A stretch of 64,000 bases of DNA from Tepidiformaceae bacterium (GTDB lineage Bacteria > Chloroflexota > Dehalococcoidia > Tepidiformales > Tepidiformaceae): assembly GCA_958295975.1 (NCBI GenBank), contig OY282446.1, positions 1,775,289 to 1,839,288 of the forward strand, written 5' to 3'. The notes under the pieces were generated by a model that saw only the letters and a program-made list of their open reading frames with translations, made no database searches and was not told the origin of the DNA. The translations under genes and the position numbers were made by a program. Shown one piece after another: positions 38,088 through 48,697 of this stretch; within the stretch, counting starts at the first letter, position 1, and each line of letters opens with the position of its first letter.

Positions 38088-38675
38088 ATGTCCGACGGCT
38101 ACGAGCCCGACCCCACCAAAGACCACGAGACCGTCTCCATCTACCCCATCGACGAGGATGTGAAGGAAGATCTGCTCAACTCCGCGCGCGAGGCCGTGCT
38201 CAACTGGTCCACGCGCGACGGCTGGCCGGTCGGCGTCATGCACGCCGTCGTCTGGGCCAAAGGCTCCTTCTGGATGACCGCCGCCGCCCACCGCCACCGC
38301 ATGGCCGCCCTGCGCCGCGACCCGCGCTGCTCCGTCGTGCTCACCAGCACGGGCACGCACCTGGGCCCGGGCAAGACGATCACGGCCAAGTGCCGCTGCG
38401 TCATGCACGAGGACCGCGAGACGAAGGACTGGTTCTACCACGCCCTCGCCTTCCGCCCTGAGGCCACGGAGGAGCAGGCCGCCGCCTTCGAGAAGACGCT
38501 CGACTCGCCCCTGCGCGTGGTCATGGAGCTCGTCCCGGAGAAGTGGATCACCTTCGACGGCGTGAAGATGGGACTGGCCACGGCGGGCCAGCTGCCGGAC
38601 GACCAGAAGGGCCCGATGCTGAGCTCCGACGCCGTGCGCCTGGAGAAGGAGAAGCAAACCCGCGGCCTGTCCTGA
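38088..38675 (+). CDS. pyridoxamine 5'-phosphate oxidase family protein
   Basis: A 195-residue flavin-type split-barrel protein. WPVGVMHAVVWAKGSFWMT (46-64) and RHRMAALRRDPRCSVVLTS (69-87) match the FMN/F420-binding barrel of this superfamily. C-terminal extension of unknown role. The ATG at 38088 has a CAGGAGG site; TTGACA at 38036-38041 could be a -35, but no good -10 follows at the usual distance. Followed after 6 bases by the higB toxin gene. Confidence 0.78.
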   Translation: MSDGYEPDPTKDHETVSIYPIDEDVKEDLLNSAREAVLNWSTRDGWPVGVMHAVVWAKGSFWMTAAAHRHRMAALRRDPRCSVVLTSTGTHLGPGKTITAKCRCVMHEDRETKDWFYHALAFRPEATEEQAAAFEKTLDSPLRVVMELVPEKWITFDGVKMGLATAGQLPDDQKGPMLSSDAVRLEKEKQTRGLS

Positions 38676-38681
38676 GGCGGC

Positions 38682-38975
38682 GTGCGGATCATCTCCCGGA
38701 GGGCGCTGCGCGAATTCTGGGAAATCCACCGTGACGCGGAGGATGCGCTGCGCTCCTGGCATGGCGACGTCCGGAAAGAGCGCTGGGCCACGCCCGCGGA
38801 CGTGAAGGCGCACCATCCGACGGCCAGCATCGTCGGCAATGGGCGGGTGGTCTTCAACATCAAGGGGAACGCCTACCGCCTGATCGTGAAAGTCGACTAT
38901 CGGTTCCGTCGCGTCTACGTTCGCTTCATTGGCACGCACGGGGAGTATGATCGCATCAACGCGCGGGAGGTGTAG
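38682..38975 (+). CDS. higB: HigB-type mRNA interferase toxin
   Basis: A 97-residue toxin of the HigB family (PF09907). It has ALREFWEIH (8-16), HGDVRKERWATPADVK, a GRVVFNIKGNAYRLIVKVDY core and VYVRFIGTHGEYDRI at the C-terminus. Such toxins cut mRNA on ribosomes and are blocked by the adjacent antitoxin. GTG start; the antitoxin gene follows 2 bases after the stop. Confidence 0.92.
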   Translation: MRIISRRALREFWEIHRDAEDALRSWHGDVRKERWATPADVKAHHPTASIVGNGRVVFNIKGNAYRLIVKVDYRFRRVYVRFIGTHGEYDRINAREV

Positions 38976-38977
38976 CC

Positions 38978-39340
38978 ATGACGGCCATCGCGCCCATCCG
39001 CACCGAAGCCGACTACGATGCCGCCTTGGCGCGCATCGACGAGTTGATCGATGCGCCCGAGGGCAGCCCCGAATATGAAGAGCTGAACGCGATCGCCGAG
39101 GTGGTCGAACGGTACGAGGACATGCACCACCCCATCGGTCCCCCTACTCCCCTCGGCGTCATCCTGTATCACATGGACCAGCAGGGGCTGTGCGAGCGCG
39201 ACCTGGTTCCCTGTCTGGGCGATGAAGCCACCGTCGTCGCCGTCCTCGCCGGGGAGCGGCCGCTCACGCTGCCGATGATGCGCGCCCTCCACGAGCGCCT
39301 CGGCATCCCCGCCGATGTGCTCCTGCGCGCCCCCGCGTAA
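38978..39340 (+). CDS. higA: HigA-type antitoxin, HTH regulator
   Basis: A 120-residue antitoxin. The N-terminal part (about 1-60) resembles the HigA leader (IRTEADYDAALARIDELI..GSPEYEELNAIAEVVERYED). The C-terminal part is a Cro/CI-type helix-turn-helix (about 60-118) that probably binds its own promoter. Strong GGGAGG site. Toxin-first order matches the higBA arrangement. Confidence 0.92.
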   Translation: MTAIAPIRTEADYDAALARIDELIDAPEGSPEYEELNAIAEVVERYEDMHHPIGPPTPLGVILYHMDQQGLCERDLVPCLGDEATVVAVLAGERPLTLPMMRALHERLGIPADVLLRAPA

Positions 39341-39382
39341 ACGGCGGGACGAAGCGCCGTGGGCCTCCGGGATCCTTGGATA

Positions 39383-39416
39383 CCCGCCCGCCGGACCGCA
39401 TCGTCCGGCAGGCGGG
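39383..39416. terminator. strong inverted repeat between convergent genes
   Basis: A 14-bp stem with one mismatch (CCCGCCCGCCGGAC / GTCCGGCAGGCGGG) around a 6-base loop, between the ends of higA (+) and the next gene (-). Likely a two-way terminator or a REP-like element. Confidence 0.6.
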
Positions 39417-39423
39417 CCGTCCG

Positions 39424-39819
39424 CTAGAACGCATCCCTCCCCGTGGCAAGCGCGTTCGCCATCCAGAATTCGCTGACGATCCGCGCCGACCGCTGGGCTT
39501 CCGCAGCGGCGTGAACGGTCTGGGCGGCGGCCTGGAGCGCCAACTCGCCGGACTGGCGCTCCGCAGCGTCGGAACTGCCCACCCTCGCCGCTTCGAAGGC
39601 GCGATTGAGGGCGGCGGTCGCCCGTTCCTTCGTGATGTTGGCGGCCTTGTCGGCGGCGTCCGCGATGGCGTCGGCGTCCTCACCCGTGGCGGCGTCGATG
39701 CGCCACTCGCAGGTGCGGGCCAGCCCCGCCTGCTGCTCGGCTTCGCGCTTGCACTGAAGCACGAACTCGTAGTCGCGCTCAGGGTTGGGGAATTCCGGAA
39801 GAGTAGGTTCCATCTTCAT
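39424..39819 (-). CDS. small alpha-helical protein of unknown function
   Basis: A 131-residue, Ala/Glu-rich protein predicted to be almost all helix, possibly coiled-coil, without membrane segments. One Cys pair region (LQCKREAEQQAGLARTCEW) near residues 21-39. Preceded by AAAGGAAAA, a good ribosome site. The leader contains a minus-strand terminator-like hairpin, so expression may be attenuated. Function unknown; looks phage- or island-derived (inference from base composition). Confidence 0.7.
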   Translation of the reverse strand: MKMEPTLPEFPNPERDYEFVLQCKREAEQQAGLARTCEWRIDAATGEDADAIADAADKAANITKERATAALNRAFEAARVGSSDAAERQSGELALQAAAQTVHAAAEAQRSARIVSEFWMANALATGRDAF

Positions 39820-39878
39820 AACGTTTTCCTTTCTTGTCTTGCGACGCTATGACTCCCAACGGGAGTCCCGGAAATTGG

Positions 39879-39900
39879 AAAACCCCTGCCAAAACAGGGG
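39879..39900 (-). terminator. Rho-independent terminator/attenuator-like hairpin
   Basis: The minus strand reads CCCCTG-TTTTGG-CAGGGG-TTTT: a 6-bp GC stem followed by four U. It lies 60 nt upstream of the ATG at 39819, so it would end a short leader RNA or attenuate that gene. A second hairpin (39851-39867) follows downstream. Confidence 0.5.
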
Positions 39901-40151
39901 GTTGTTGTGGGGGCTGTTCATTTCTTGAATCACTCACGGAGTCATCCGCACAGTCACTCACAGAGTCACAGCCATCTCACCGGTATTCTCGTATTAGCTT
40001 GTTCAACCCTCCTTCCTGCGCGCAGCAAGACACGCCCGGCGGTTCTGCCCGACCGGGTTCGATGGAACGATAGGGCATGTGGCGGCGACTCGTCAAATTA
40101 GCCCGCGACCGCACGCACGCCCCCGCGCCGCGCGCGAACGCGCGGCTGGGC

Positions 40152-40157
40152 TATACT
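40152..40157 (+). promoter_or_regulatory. -10 box for the methylmalonyl-CoA mutase operon (TATACT)
   Basis: TATACT about 70 nt before the ATG at 40228. The long GC-rich leader (CCCCGCGCGG.. and CGCCCC..GGGGCGGCG) can form stems; no cobalamin-riboswitch box was found in it. Confidence 0.45.
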
Positions 40158-40227
40158 GCCCCGCGCGGATTCGCCGCGCCCCCTATGGGCGGGGCGGCGG
40201 GCCGCGTACGACGCACGGAGATGGCCC

Positions 40228-41876
<1,649 letters not shown>

Positions 41877-41877
<1 letters not shown>

Positions 41878-42398
41878 TGGCCGAGGACGACACCCGCGGC
41901 TTCGCGGACGAGCGCCGCCGCCTGCTGGGCGAGCTCGAGCTCGAACGCAACCAGCTCATGCGCAACATCGAGACCTGCCGCATCCGCGACATCGAGCGGC
42001 CCTTCATCGGCGACTGGTCGCTCAAGGACATCGTCGGCCACGTGGCCACCTGGGAGGCCGAATTCACGGCCGCCCTGCGCGAGGTCCGCGATGGCCGCCG
42101 CCCCGCCCTGCTCGACGGCGCGGACGCCTACGACGACGAATGGAACGCGGACCACGTCGAGCGCAAGCGCAGCCTCACCTTCTGGAGCGCGCTCGAACAG
42201 CTGAAGGCCGGGCGCGCGCGCCTGCTCGCGCTGCTCGACGGCTTCGGGGATGATGCGCTGGGCGAGGCGGGGCGCGTGCCCAACCGCCTCGTGCGCGCCG
42301 CGATCGAGCACGACCGCGAGCACTGGCGGCTGATCGCCGCCCGCCTCGCGGGCATGCCCGGCGTGCGCGCGACCGCCGCGGGCGGGGAGGAGCGCTGA
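41877..42398 (+). CDS. DinB/ClbS-like four-helix protein
   Basis: A 173-residue helical-bundle protein of the DinB-like superfamily. Metal-type motif in WSLKDIVGHVATWE (about 48-61) and a later HDREHWR stretch supply candidate His ligands. These proteins often bind metals or act as thiol transferases; no substrate can be named. It starts and ends in ATGA overlaps inside the mutase operon, so it is translated with it. Confidence 0.8.
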
Positions 42399-43213
42399 TG
42401 CTCAGCAAGGTCCATCACGTCGGCATCGTCGTGCGCGACGCGGACGCCGCCCTCGGCTTCTACCGCGACGCCCTCGGCCTGCCCGTGAGCGTCGACCGCG
42501 TGATCGACGATCAGGGCGTGCGCGGCGTGCTCCTGCCCGTCGGGGACGCCGAGATCGAGCTGCTGGAGCCGGTGCGCGAGGGCACCGGCGTCGCCCGCTT
42601 CCTCGAATCGCGGGGCGAGGGCCTGCACCACGTCTGCCTCGAATCGGACGACTGCGCCGCCGACCTGCGCGCCGCCGCCGCCGCGGGCGTGCAGCTCATC
42701 GACGAGACGCCGCGCCCCGGCCTGGCCGGCATGATCGGCTTCCTCCATCCGAAATCGAACCACGGCGTGCTCATCGAATACGCCACGCCCGACGCGGCGC
42801 CGCACGTGGGCCCGTCGGCGGACGCGCTGGCGCGGCGCATCGACCACGTCGGCATCGTGGTCGCGGACATCGCCGCCGCCGCCGCCGCCTACGCGCGCCA
42901 CTTCGGCTTCGCGCTCGACCCCGCGCTGGGGGGCCGCGTGGAGGCGCTCGGCATCGAGAACGCCTTCATGTCCGCGGGCAACGCGCACCTCGAATTCATC
43001 CGTCCGCTGGGCGACGAGGGCCCGGTGGCGGCCTTCGCCGCGGAGCGCGGCGAGGGCGCCTTCCTGCTGTCGCTGGCCGTCGCCGACGCGGAGGCCGCCG
43101 TGGCCGCCCTGCGCGAGACGGGCGCGCGCGCGGGCGCTCCCAACGGCGGCGTGGCCTTCGTCTCGCCGCGCTCGTCCTTCGGCGTGAACCTGCAGCTGAT
43201 CGAACGCCCCTAA
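42398..43213 (+). CDS. methylmalonyl-CoA epimerase-like protein with two VOC domains
   Basis: Interconverts (S)- and (R)-methylmalonyl-CoA for the mutase. Residues about 1-130 match a complete epimerase domain: [28 protein letters not shown] and GVLIEYA carry the metal ligands. Residues about 145-271 form a second VOC domain ([19 protein letters not shown]) in which the central GLHHVCLES-type strand reads GAFLLSLAV, so one metal His is lost. The single epimerase domain is usually about 135-150 residues; the doubling is notable. Confidence 0.85.
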   Translation: MLSKVHHVGIVVRDADAALGFYRDALGLPVSVDRVIDDQGVRGVLLPVGDAEIELLEPVREGTGVARFLESRGEGLHHVCLESDDCAADLRAAAAAGVQLIDETPRPGLAGMIGFLHPKSNHGVLIEYATPDAAPHVGPSADALARRIDHVGIVVADIAAAAAAYARHFGFALDPALGGRVEALGIENAFMSAGNAHLEFIRPLGDEGPVAAFAAERGEGAFLLSLAVADAEAAVAALRETGARAGAPNGGVAFVSPRSSFGVNLQLIERP

Positions 43214-43241
43214 ACCCACGAGAAAGCACGGGAGCAGCACG

Positions 43242-43672
43242 ATGACCGCAACGCACGAAACCTCCGGCGCGGAGGAGACCGCCCGCAAGATTCGCGTCCT
43301 CATCGCCAAGCCGGGGCTGGACGGCCACGATCGCGGCGCCAAGATCGTGGCCCGCGCGCTCCGCGACGGCGGCTGCGAGGTCATCTACACGGGCATCCGC
43401 CAGACCCCGCAGATGATCGCCGAGGCCGCCCTGCAGGAGGACGTGGACGTCGTCGGCCTGAGCATCCTCTCCGGCGCCCACCTCGAACTCTTCCCCCGCA
43501 TCGTCGAGGAGCTGACCTCGCGCGGCCTGGACGACGTGCTGCTCTTCTGCGGCGGCATCATCCCCGAGGAGGACACGCAGGCGCTGGAGGGGCTGGGCTT
43601 CAGCGCCATCTTCCGGCCCGGCACGAACACGGGCGACATCGTCTCCTTCGTGCGCGACAACGCGCCCGCCGG

Positions 43673-43676
<4 letters not shown>
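43242..43676 (+). CDS. methylmalonyl-CoA mutase, B12-binding small subunit
   Basis: A 144-residue cobalamin-binding Rossmann protein. The DxHxxG motif is LDGHDRG (D27, H29, G32), with the lower-ligand His 29. [14 protein letters not shown] and [10 protein letters not shown] are typical of the mutase C-terminal domain. It complements the large subunit at 40228. Its end overlaps the MeaB gene by 4 bases. Confidence 0.95.
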
Positions 43677-44613
<937 letters not shown>

Positions 44614-44617
<4 letters not shown>

Positions 44618-45312
44618 GCGCCGCCGTCCAGCGCATCCGCGCCCGCTTCCGCAAGGGCGAGCGCGTGCGCCACATCTCCCACCTCGACGTGCTGCGCTAC
44701 TGGGAGCGCGCCATCCGGCGTGCGGAGCTGCCCCTGCTCTATTCGCAGGGCTTCACCCCGCACCCGAAGATCGCCTTCGCCGCGCCCCTGCCCCTCGGTT
44801 TCACGGGCGAGGGTGAGATCATGGAAGTGCTGCTGGAGGAGCGCGTGCCCCTCGATCGCTTCGCCGCCGACCTGCGCGCCCAAACCACGCCCGACCTCGA
44901 ACTGGACGCGGTCGCCGAGACCGGGCTGGGCCTGCCCGCGCTGCCCACGCTGCTGCGCTGGGCCGACTACCGCGCCGCGCTCGGCGGCCTCGACGCGGCG
45001 GAGGCGCGGGAAGCCGCCGACGTCTTCCTCGCCGCCGAACGCTACCCCTGGCGGCATGCGCGCGCGGGCCGGAAGGCGCGCGAGTACGACCTGCGCGCGG
45101 GCGTCGCCTCCCTCGCCATCGCGGAAGGGGCGGACGGCGCCGTCATGCGCGCGCGGCTGGGCGCCGCCCAGGAGTTCACGGTGCGCCCCGAACAGGTCGT
45201 CGCCGCCCTCTTCCCGACGGCGGAGGTGGAGCGCTACGTGCGCGCCGCGCTCGTGCTCGACGAGCCCTCGGCGGCGCGCCGCGCCTGGCGTACGCGGGGC
45301 CAGTACGAATGA
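44614..45312 (+). CDS. DUF2344/TIGR03936 protein (usually partner of a radical SAM protein)
   Basis: A 232-residue protein. The family signature is RIRARFRKGERVRHISHLDVLRYWERAIRRAEL-like (8-40) and YSQGFTPHPKIAFAAPLPLG (43-62). It is normally next to or fused with a TIGR03960 radical SAM protein; none is in this window, so it stands alone. Function unproven, possibly tRNA modification or ribosome-related. Coupled to MeaB and to the next gene by 4-base overlaps. Confidence 0.88.
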
Positions 45313-45971
45313 GCCCCCGCGCCGTGAGGCTCCACCTCGTGCGCCACGGCGAGACGGCGCACAACCGCGACGGCATCGGGCTGGGCCGTGCCGACGTGCC
45401 GCTCACGGAGCGCGGGCGGCGGCAGGCCGGGGCCGCCGTCGAGCGGCTCGCGCTGGCGCCGCCGGGGCGCATCCTCACGAGCCCGCTCGCCCGCGCCGGG
45501 GCCATCGCCCGCCCGCTGGCCGAACGCACGGGCGCGCCCCTCGAGGTTCGCGCGGAGCTGATCGAGCTGGACGTGGGCGAGACGGAGGGCCTGCCGCTGG
45601 GGGAGATCGTCGAACGCTTCCCCGCCTTCGCGGCGGCTTGGCGCGGACCCGATCAGGTGGCGGCGGCGATGCCGGGCGGCGAGAGCCTGGCGCAGCTGGC
45701 GGCCCGCCTCGAACCGCTCGCCGCCGAACTGTTCGCCCTCCCCGACGAAGGCGGCGGCGACGTCGCGGTCGTTTCGCACAACTTCGTCCTGCGCCTGCTC
45801 GTCTGCCGCCTGCTGGGGCTCGACCCCGCCGCCTTCCGCGCCTTCACCATCGACCTGGCCTCGATCTCGACGCTCTCGCTGCGGCGGGGCCGCGCCGTCG
45901 TGGAGCGCCTGAACGACCGTTGCCACCTGCCCGGCGATCTCCTCGGCGTCGATCGGCTCGGCGGCGCCTAG
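45309..45971 (+). CDS. histidine phosphatase family protein
   Basis: A 220-residue phosphoglycerate-mutase-like phosphatase. Phospho-acceptor His in HLVRHGETAHN (H13), second catalytic His in VVSHNFVLRLL, and an acidic ELDVGETEG loop. Candidates include alpha-ribazole phosphatase (CobC) or a broad phosphatase. The link with B12 enzymes upstream is suggestive but not proof. Overlaps the DUF2344 stop by 4 bases. Confidence 0.88.
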   Translation: MSPRAVRLHLVRHGETAHNRDGIGLGRADVPLTERGRRQAGAAVERLALAPPGRILTSPLARAGAIARPLAERTGAPLEVRAELIELDVGETEGLPLGEIVERFPAFAAAWRGPDQVAAAMPGGESLAQLAARLEPLAAELFALPDEGGGDVAVVSHNFVLRLLVCRLLGLDPAAFRAFTIDLASISTLSLRRGRAVVERLNDRCHLPGDLLGVDRLGGA

Positions 45972-46041
45972 CGGCGGGGGCGAGGGGTCGCCATCCGCTC
46001 CGCCCCTTGAACCTTGACGGGTTTGTCCATAGAGTGGCGGT

Positions 46042-46380
46042 ATGCGGGCGTTCGCGCTCACGAGGACGAAGGTGGTGCTGCTCGTCTGCGTGCTGCTTGC
46101 GGGCTACTTCGTGTCCACCGCCGCCGCCGGGGCCGTTCGCCAGCGGGAGCAGAACGCGGACCGCGCCGCCGCCCAGGCCGAGGTCGAGGCGCTCCGCGAC
46201 CGGCACGACCACCTGTTCGCCGTCTACCAGTACGTCGCCTCCGACGCCTACGTGGAGCAGGCGGCGCGGCGCGAGCTGGGCTACACGCGCGCGGGCGAGA
46301 TTCCGTTCGTGGTGCTGAGCCCCCCGCCCGCGGAAGCGCCCGCGCCGGGCGAATGGTGGGAGCGCCTGTTCCCGCGCTGA
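46042..46380 (+). CDS. FtsB/DivIC-like cell division protein
   Basis: A 112-residue bitopic membrane protein: an N-terminal membrane segment (about 10-30), a short coiled coil (AAQAEVEALRDRHDHL, about 43-58), then YVEQAARRELGYTRAGEIPFVV, the hallmark of the FtsB/DivIC family. Acts in the divisome outside the membrane. Its stop overlaps the tilS ATG. TTGACG at 46014 and TAGAGT at 46030 are too close together for a standard promoter. Confidence 0.85.
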   Translation: MRAFALTRTKVVLLVCVLLAGYFVSTAAAGAVRQREQNADRAAAQAEVEALRDRHDHLFAVYQYVASDAYVEQAARRELGYTRAGEIPFVVLSPPPAEAPAPGEWWERLFPR

Positions 46381-47777
46381 TGGCGCCGCGCGCGCCCTCG
46401 CCCCTCGCCCGCGTGCGCCGCTTCGCCGCGCGCGAACGCCTCTTCCGCCGTCTGGACAAGCTCGTCGTGGCGGTCAGCGGCGGCCCCGATTCGCTCGCCG
46501 CGCTCCTGCTCCTGCGCGAACTGGGGGAGGCCCACGGCTTCGAGCTGGCCGCCGCCCACTTCGACCACCAGCTGCGGCCCGCGTCCGCCGCCGACCGCGA
46601 TTTCGTGGCCGGCCTCTGCGAGCGGTTGGGCGTGCCCTGCGTCACGGGCGAGGGCGACGTGCGTCTGGCCGCCGCCGAATCGCGTGCGGGCATCGAGGAG
46701 ACGGCGCGGCGGCTGCGCTACCAGTTCCTCGCCTTCGCCGCCGAACGGCGCGGCGCGGGGGCCGTCGCCACCGGCCACACGGCGGACGACCACGCCGAGA
46801 CGGTGCTCCACCACATCCTGCGCGGGAGCGGCGTGCGCGGCGCGCGCGGCATGGCGCCAGCCGCGCCCCTGCCGGGCGCGCCCGCGCTGCGCCTCATCCG
46901 GCCCCTGCTGCCGCTCTCCCGCGCCGACACGCTCGCCGTCTGCGAGGCCGCCGCCGTCTCGCCCCGCATGGACGAGACGAACGCCTCCGCGGCGGCCACG
47001 CGCAACCGCATCCGCCACGACCTGCTGCCGCGCCTGCGCGAGGAGAACCCCGCGGTGGACGCGGCCCTGCGCGGCCTCGCGGAGAGCGCGCGCGAGCTCT
47101 TCCGCGCCGTCGAGCGCGACGCCGACCTCGCGCAGCCCCGCGCGCGCGTCCCCGGCGCGTGCGTCTTCGAGCTGGCCGCGCTGCGGGCGTTGGGCGCGGA
47201 GGCCCGCCTGCTCGTGCTCGAACGGGAGGCGGCCTTCCTGAAGGCGGACGTGACGGCCAACCGCACGCGCCTGCGCAACCTCGCCGCCGCGCTCGAACGG
47301 GGCGCGGGGCGCGCCGCCTTCGGAGACCTCGCGGTCGAGGTCTCGGCGGGGCTCGTGCGCCTCTCCGCGTGCGCGGACGAGCCACCCGCCCCCATCGAGG
47401 AGCGCTTCGTGAACCTGCCCGGCGTCACGGTCGCGGGCGACCGCGTGCTGCAGGCCGCCACCGCGCCGTTCCCCGACGGGGCGGGCGCGTCTCCCGCCGT
47501 GGCCGTGTCCGCCGCGCGCGTGGAGGGGGCGCTGCGGCTGCGCTCCCCGCGCCCCGGCGACCGCATGGACTACCACGGCTACGCGCGCAAGGTGAGCGGC
47601 GTGCTCAAGGCCGCGCGCGTGCCCGTCTGGGAGCGCCGCGGGCTCGTCGCCATCGCCGGGCGCGAGGCGGTGGTGGCCGTGCTCGGCGATGGCGTCGCGC
47701 TCGTCGACGACGCCCCCGCGGACGGCGACCTCCTCCACTTCCGGCTCGCGCCCCGGCCCGTGCGTCAGGGCGAGTGA
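46380..47777 (+). CDS. tilS: tRNA(Ile)-lysidine synthase
   Basis: Makes lysidine at C34 of tRNA-Ile(CAU) so that it reads AUA. A 465-residue N-type ATP pyrophosphatase with PP-loop SGGPDS (33-38), AHFDHQLR, ATGHTADDHAET and IRPLLPLSRADT, followed by the TilS middle and C-terminal domains (LRSPRPGDRM). ATG overlaps the FtsB-like stop. Converges on and overlaps the next gene's 3' end by 13 bases. Confidence 0.95.
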   Translation: MAPRAPSPLARVRRFAARERLFRRLDKLVVAVSGGPDSLAALLLLRELGEAHGFELAAAHFDHQLRPASAADRDFVAGLCERLGVPCVTGEGDVRLAAAESRAGIEETARRLRYQFLAFAAERRGAGAVATGHTADDHAETVLHHILRGSGVRGARGMAPAAPLPGAPALRLIRPLLPLSRADTLAVCEAAAVSPRMDETNASAAATRNRIRHDLLPRLREENPAVDAALRGLAESARELFRAVERDADLAQPRARVPGACVFELAALRALGAEARLLVLEREAAFLKADVTANRTRLRNLAAALERGAGRAAFGDLAVEVSAGLVRLSACADEPPAPIEERFVNLPGVTVAGDRVLQAATAPFPDGAGASPAVAVSAARVEGALRLRSPRPGDRMDYHGYARKVSGVLKAARVPVWERRGLVAIAGREAVVAVLGDGVALVDDAPADGDLLHFRLAPRPVRQGE

Positions 47778-48685
47778 ACGACGGGCAACACTTCCTCGAT
47801 CAGCCGCTGGGTCTGGGCGAAGGCGTCGGAGTCGGAGTCCGCCAGCGGGCGCAGCACGAACTTGCTCACGCCGCACGCGACGTACTCGCGGGCGCGCGCC
47901 GCGATCTCGTTCGCGCCGCCCACGGCGAAGAGGGCGCGCGGGTCGAGCGTCGCCAGCCGTCCGTAGGCCGTCGCGGCCCGCTCGACGGCGGCGTCCTCCC
48001 ACGCGCCGAAGCGGAAGGGGAAGCCCGCGCCGTAGTGGTCGTCGTCGATGACGCGGCCCGCCTCCGCCGTCGCGGCCCTGATGCGCCGCACGACGGGCGC
48101 GACCTGCGCGGGCGTCTGCACCCCGGCCAGCCAGCCGCTGCCCAGCCGCGCCGTGCGTGCGATGGCCGCCGCGCTGCTGCCGCCGATCCAGAGGGGCAGC
48201 GGCTGCTGCGCGGGCAGGGGCGCGATGGCCGCGGCCTCGTAGCGGAACCGCGCGCCCCGGCGGGTGACCGTCTCCCCGGCCCAGAGGTGCGTCATCAGCT
48301 CCAGCATCTCATCGGCGACGGCGCCGCGCCCGACGGGTTCGCGGCCCGTGGCGCGCCATTCCGGCGCGGTGGCCGCGCCCACGCCGAAGGCGGGCAGCAG
48401 CCGTCCGCCGCTCAGGTAGTCGATGGTGGCGCACTCCTTCGCCAGCACGAGCGGGTCGCGCAGGGGCAGGAGCACGACGTTCATGCCGAACTTGAGCCGC
48501 CGCGTGGCCCCCGCGATGGCGGCCATGGCGGTCATCGGCTCGAGCGTGGGCTGGCGGGAGACGAGCCGTTCGCTCAGCCAGACGGAATCGACCGCGCTCT
48601 CCTCGCACAGATCGATCCAGCGGAAGAAGGCGGCGGGCGAGGTCTCCGGCGTCAGCGCCGCCGCCAGCCCGATGCGCACGCTCAT
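47765..48685 (-). CDS. LLM class flavin-dependent oxidoreductase (luciferase-like, possibly F420)
   Basis: A 306-residue TIM barrel of the bacterial luciferase superfamily. RIGLAAALTPETSPAAFFRWID at the N-terminus, KFGMNVVLLPLRDPLVLAKECATID and PLWIGGSSAAAIARTARLGSGW fit the TIGR03619/F420-type subgroup. The cofactor (FMN or F420) cannot be fixed by sight. A TAGAAC box lies 6 nt before the ATG. Confidence 0.87.
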   Translation of the reverse strand: MSVRIGLAAALTPETSPAAFFRWIDLCEESAVDSVWLSERLVSRQPTLEPMTAMAAIAGATRRLKFGMNVVLLPLRDPLVLAKECATIDYLSGGRLLPAFGVGAATAPEWRATGREPVGRGAVADEMLELMTHLWAGETVTRRGARFRYEAAAIAPLPAQQPLPLWIGGSSAAAIARTARLGSGWLAGVQTPAQVAPVVRRIRAATAEAGRVIDDDHYGAGFPFRFGAWEDAAVERAATAYGRLATLDPRALFAVGGANEIAARAREYVACGVSKFVLRPLADSDSDAFAQTQRLIEEVLPVVHSP

Positions 48686-48691
48686 GGCCCC

Positions 48692-48697
48692 GTTCTA
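48692..48697 (-). promoter_or_regulatory. -10-like box for the LLM oxidoreductase (TAGAAC, 6 nt before ATG)
   Basis: TAGAAC-GGGGCC-ATG on the minus strand, between the IMPase-like stop and the LLM start; it deviates at the last base. Confidence 0.35.

Larger units (their letters stand above)
39820..40227. other. 408-base intergenic region, AT-richer left part
   Basis: No convincing gene. From the left it holds the ribosome site of the minus gene, a perfect 7-bp hairpin (39851-39867, GACTCCC-AAC-GGGAGTC) and a minus-strand terminator (39879-39900). Direct repeats of the type ACTCAC(R)GAGTCA follow at about 39936-39970. The right part is the GC-rich leader of the methylmalonyl-CoA mutase operon with a TATACT box. 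A 60-codon frame on the minus strand (39779-39961) overlaps the neighbouring gene start and is not accepted. Confidence 0.7.

Noticed and set aside
39779-39961. 60-codon minus-strand frame in the AT-richer leader
   Set aside because: It runs into the start of the 39424-39819 gene in another frame and spans the terminator-like hairpin; no ribosome site supports it.
40030-40065. tRNA or tmRNA fragment (GGGTTCGATGG T-arm-like)
   Set aside because: No pairing acceptor or anticodon arms could be found around it.
40158-40227. Cobalamin riboswitch in the methylmalonyl-CoA mutase leader
   Set aside because: The leader is only about 70 nt and lacks a recognisable B12 box; only GC-rich stems are seen.
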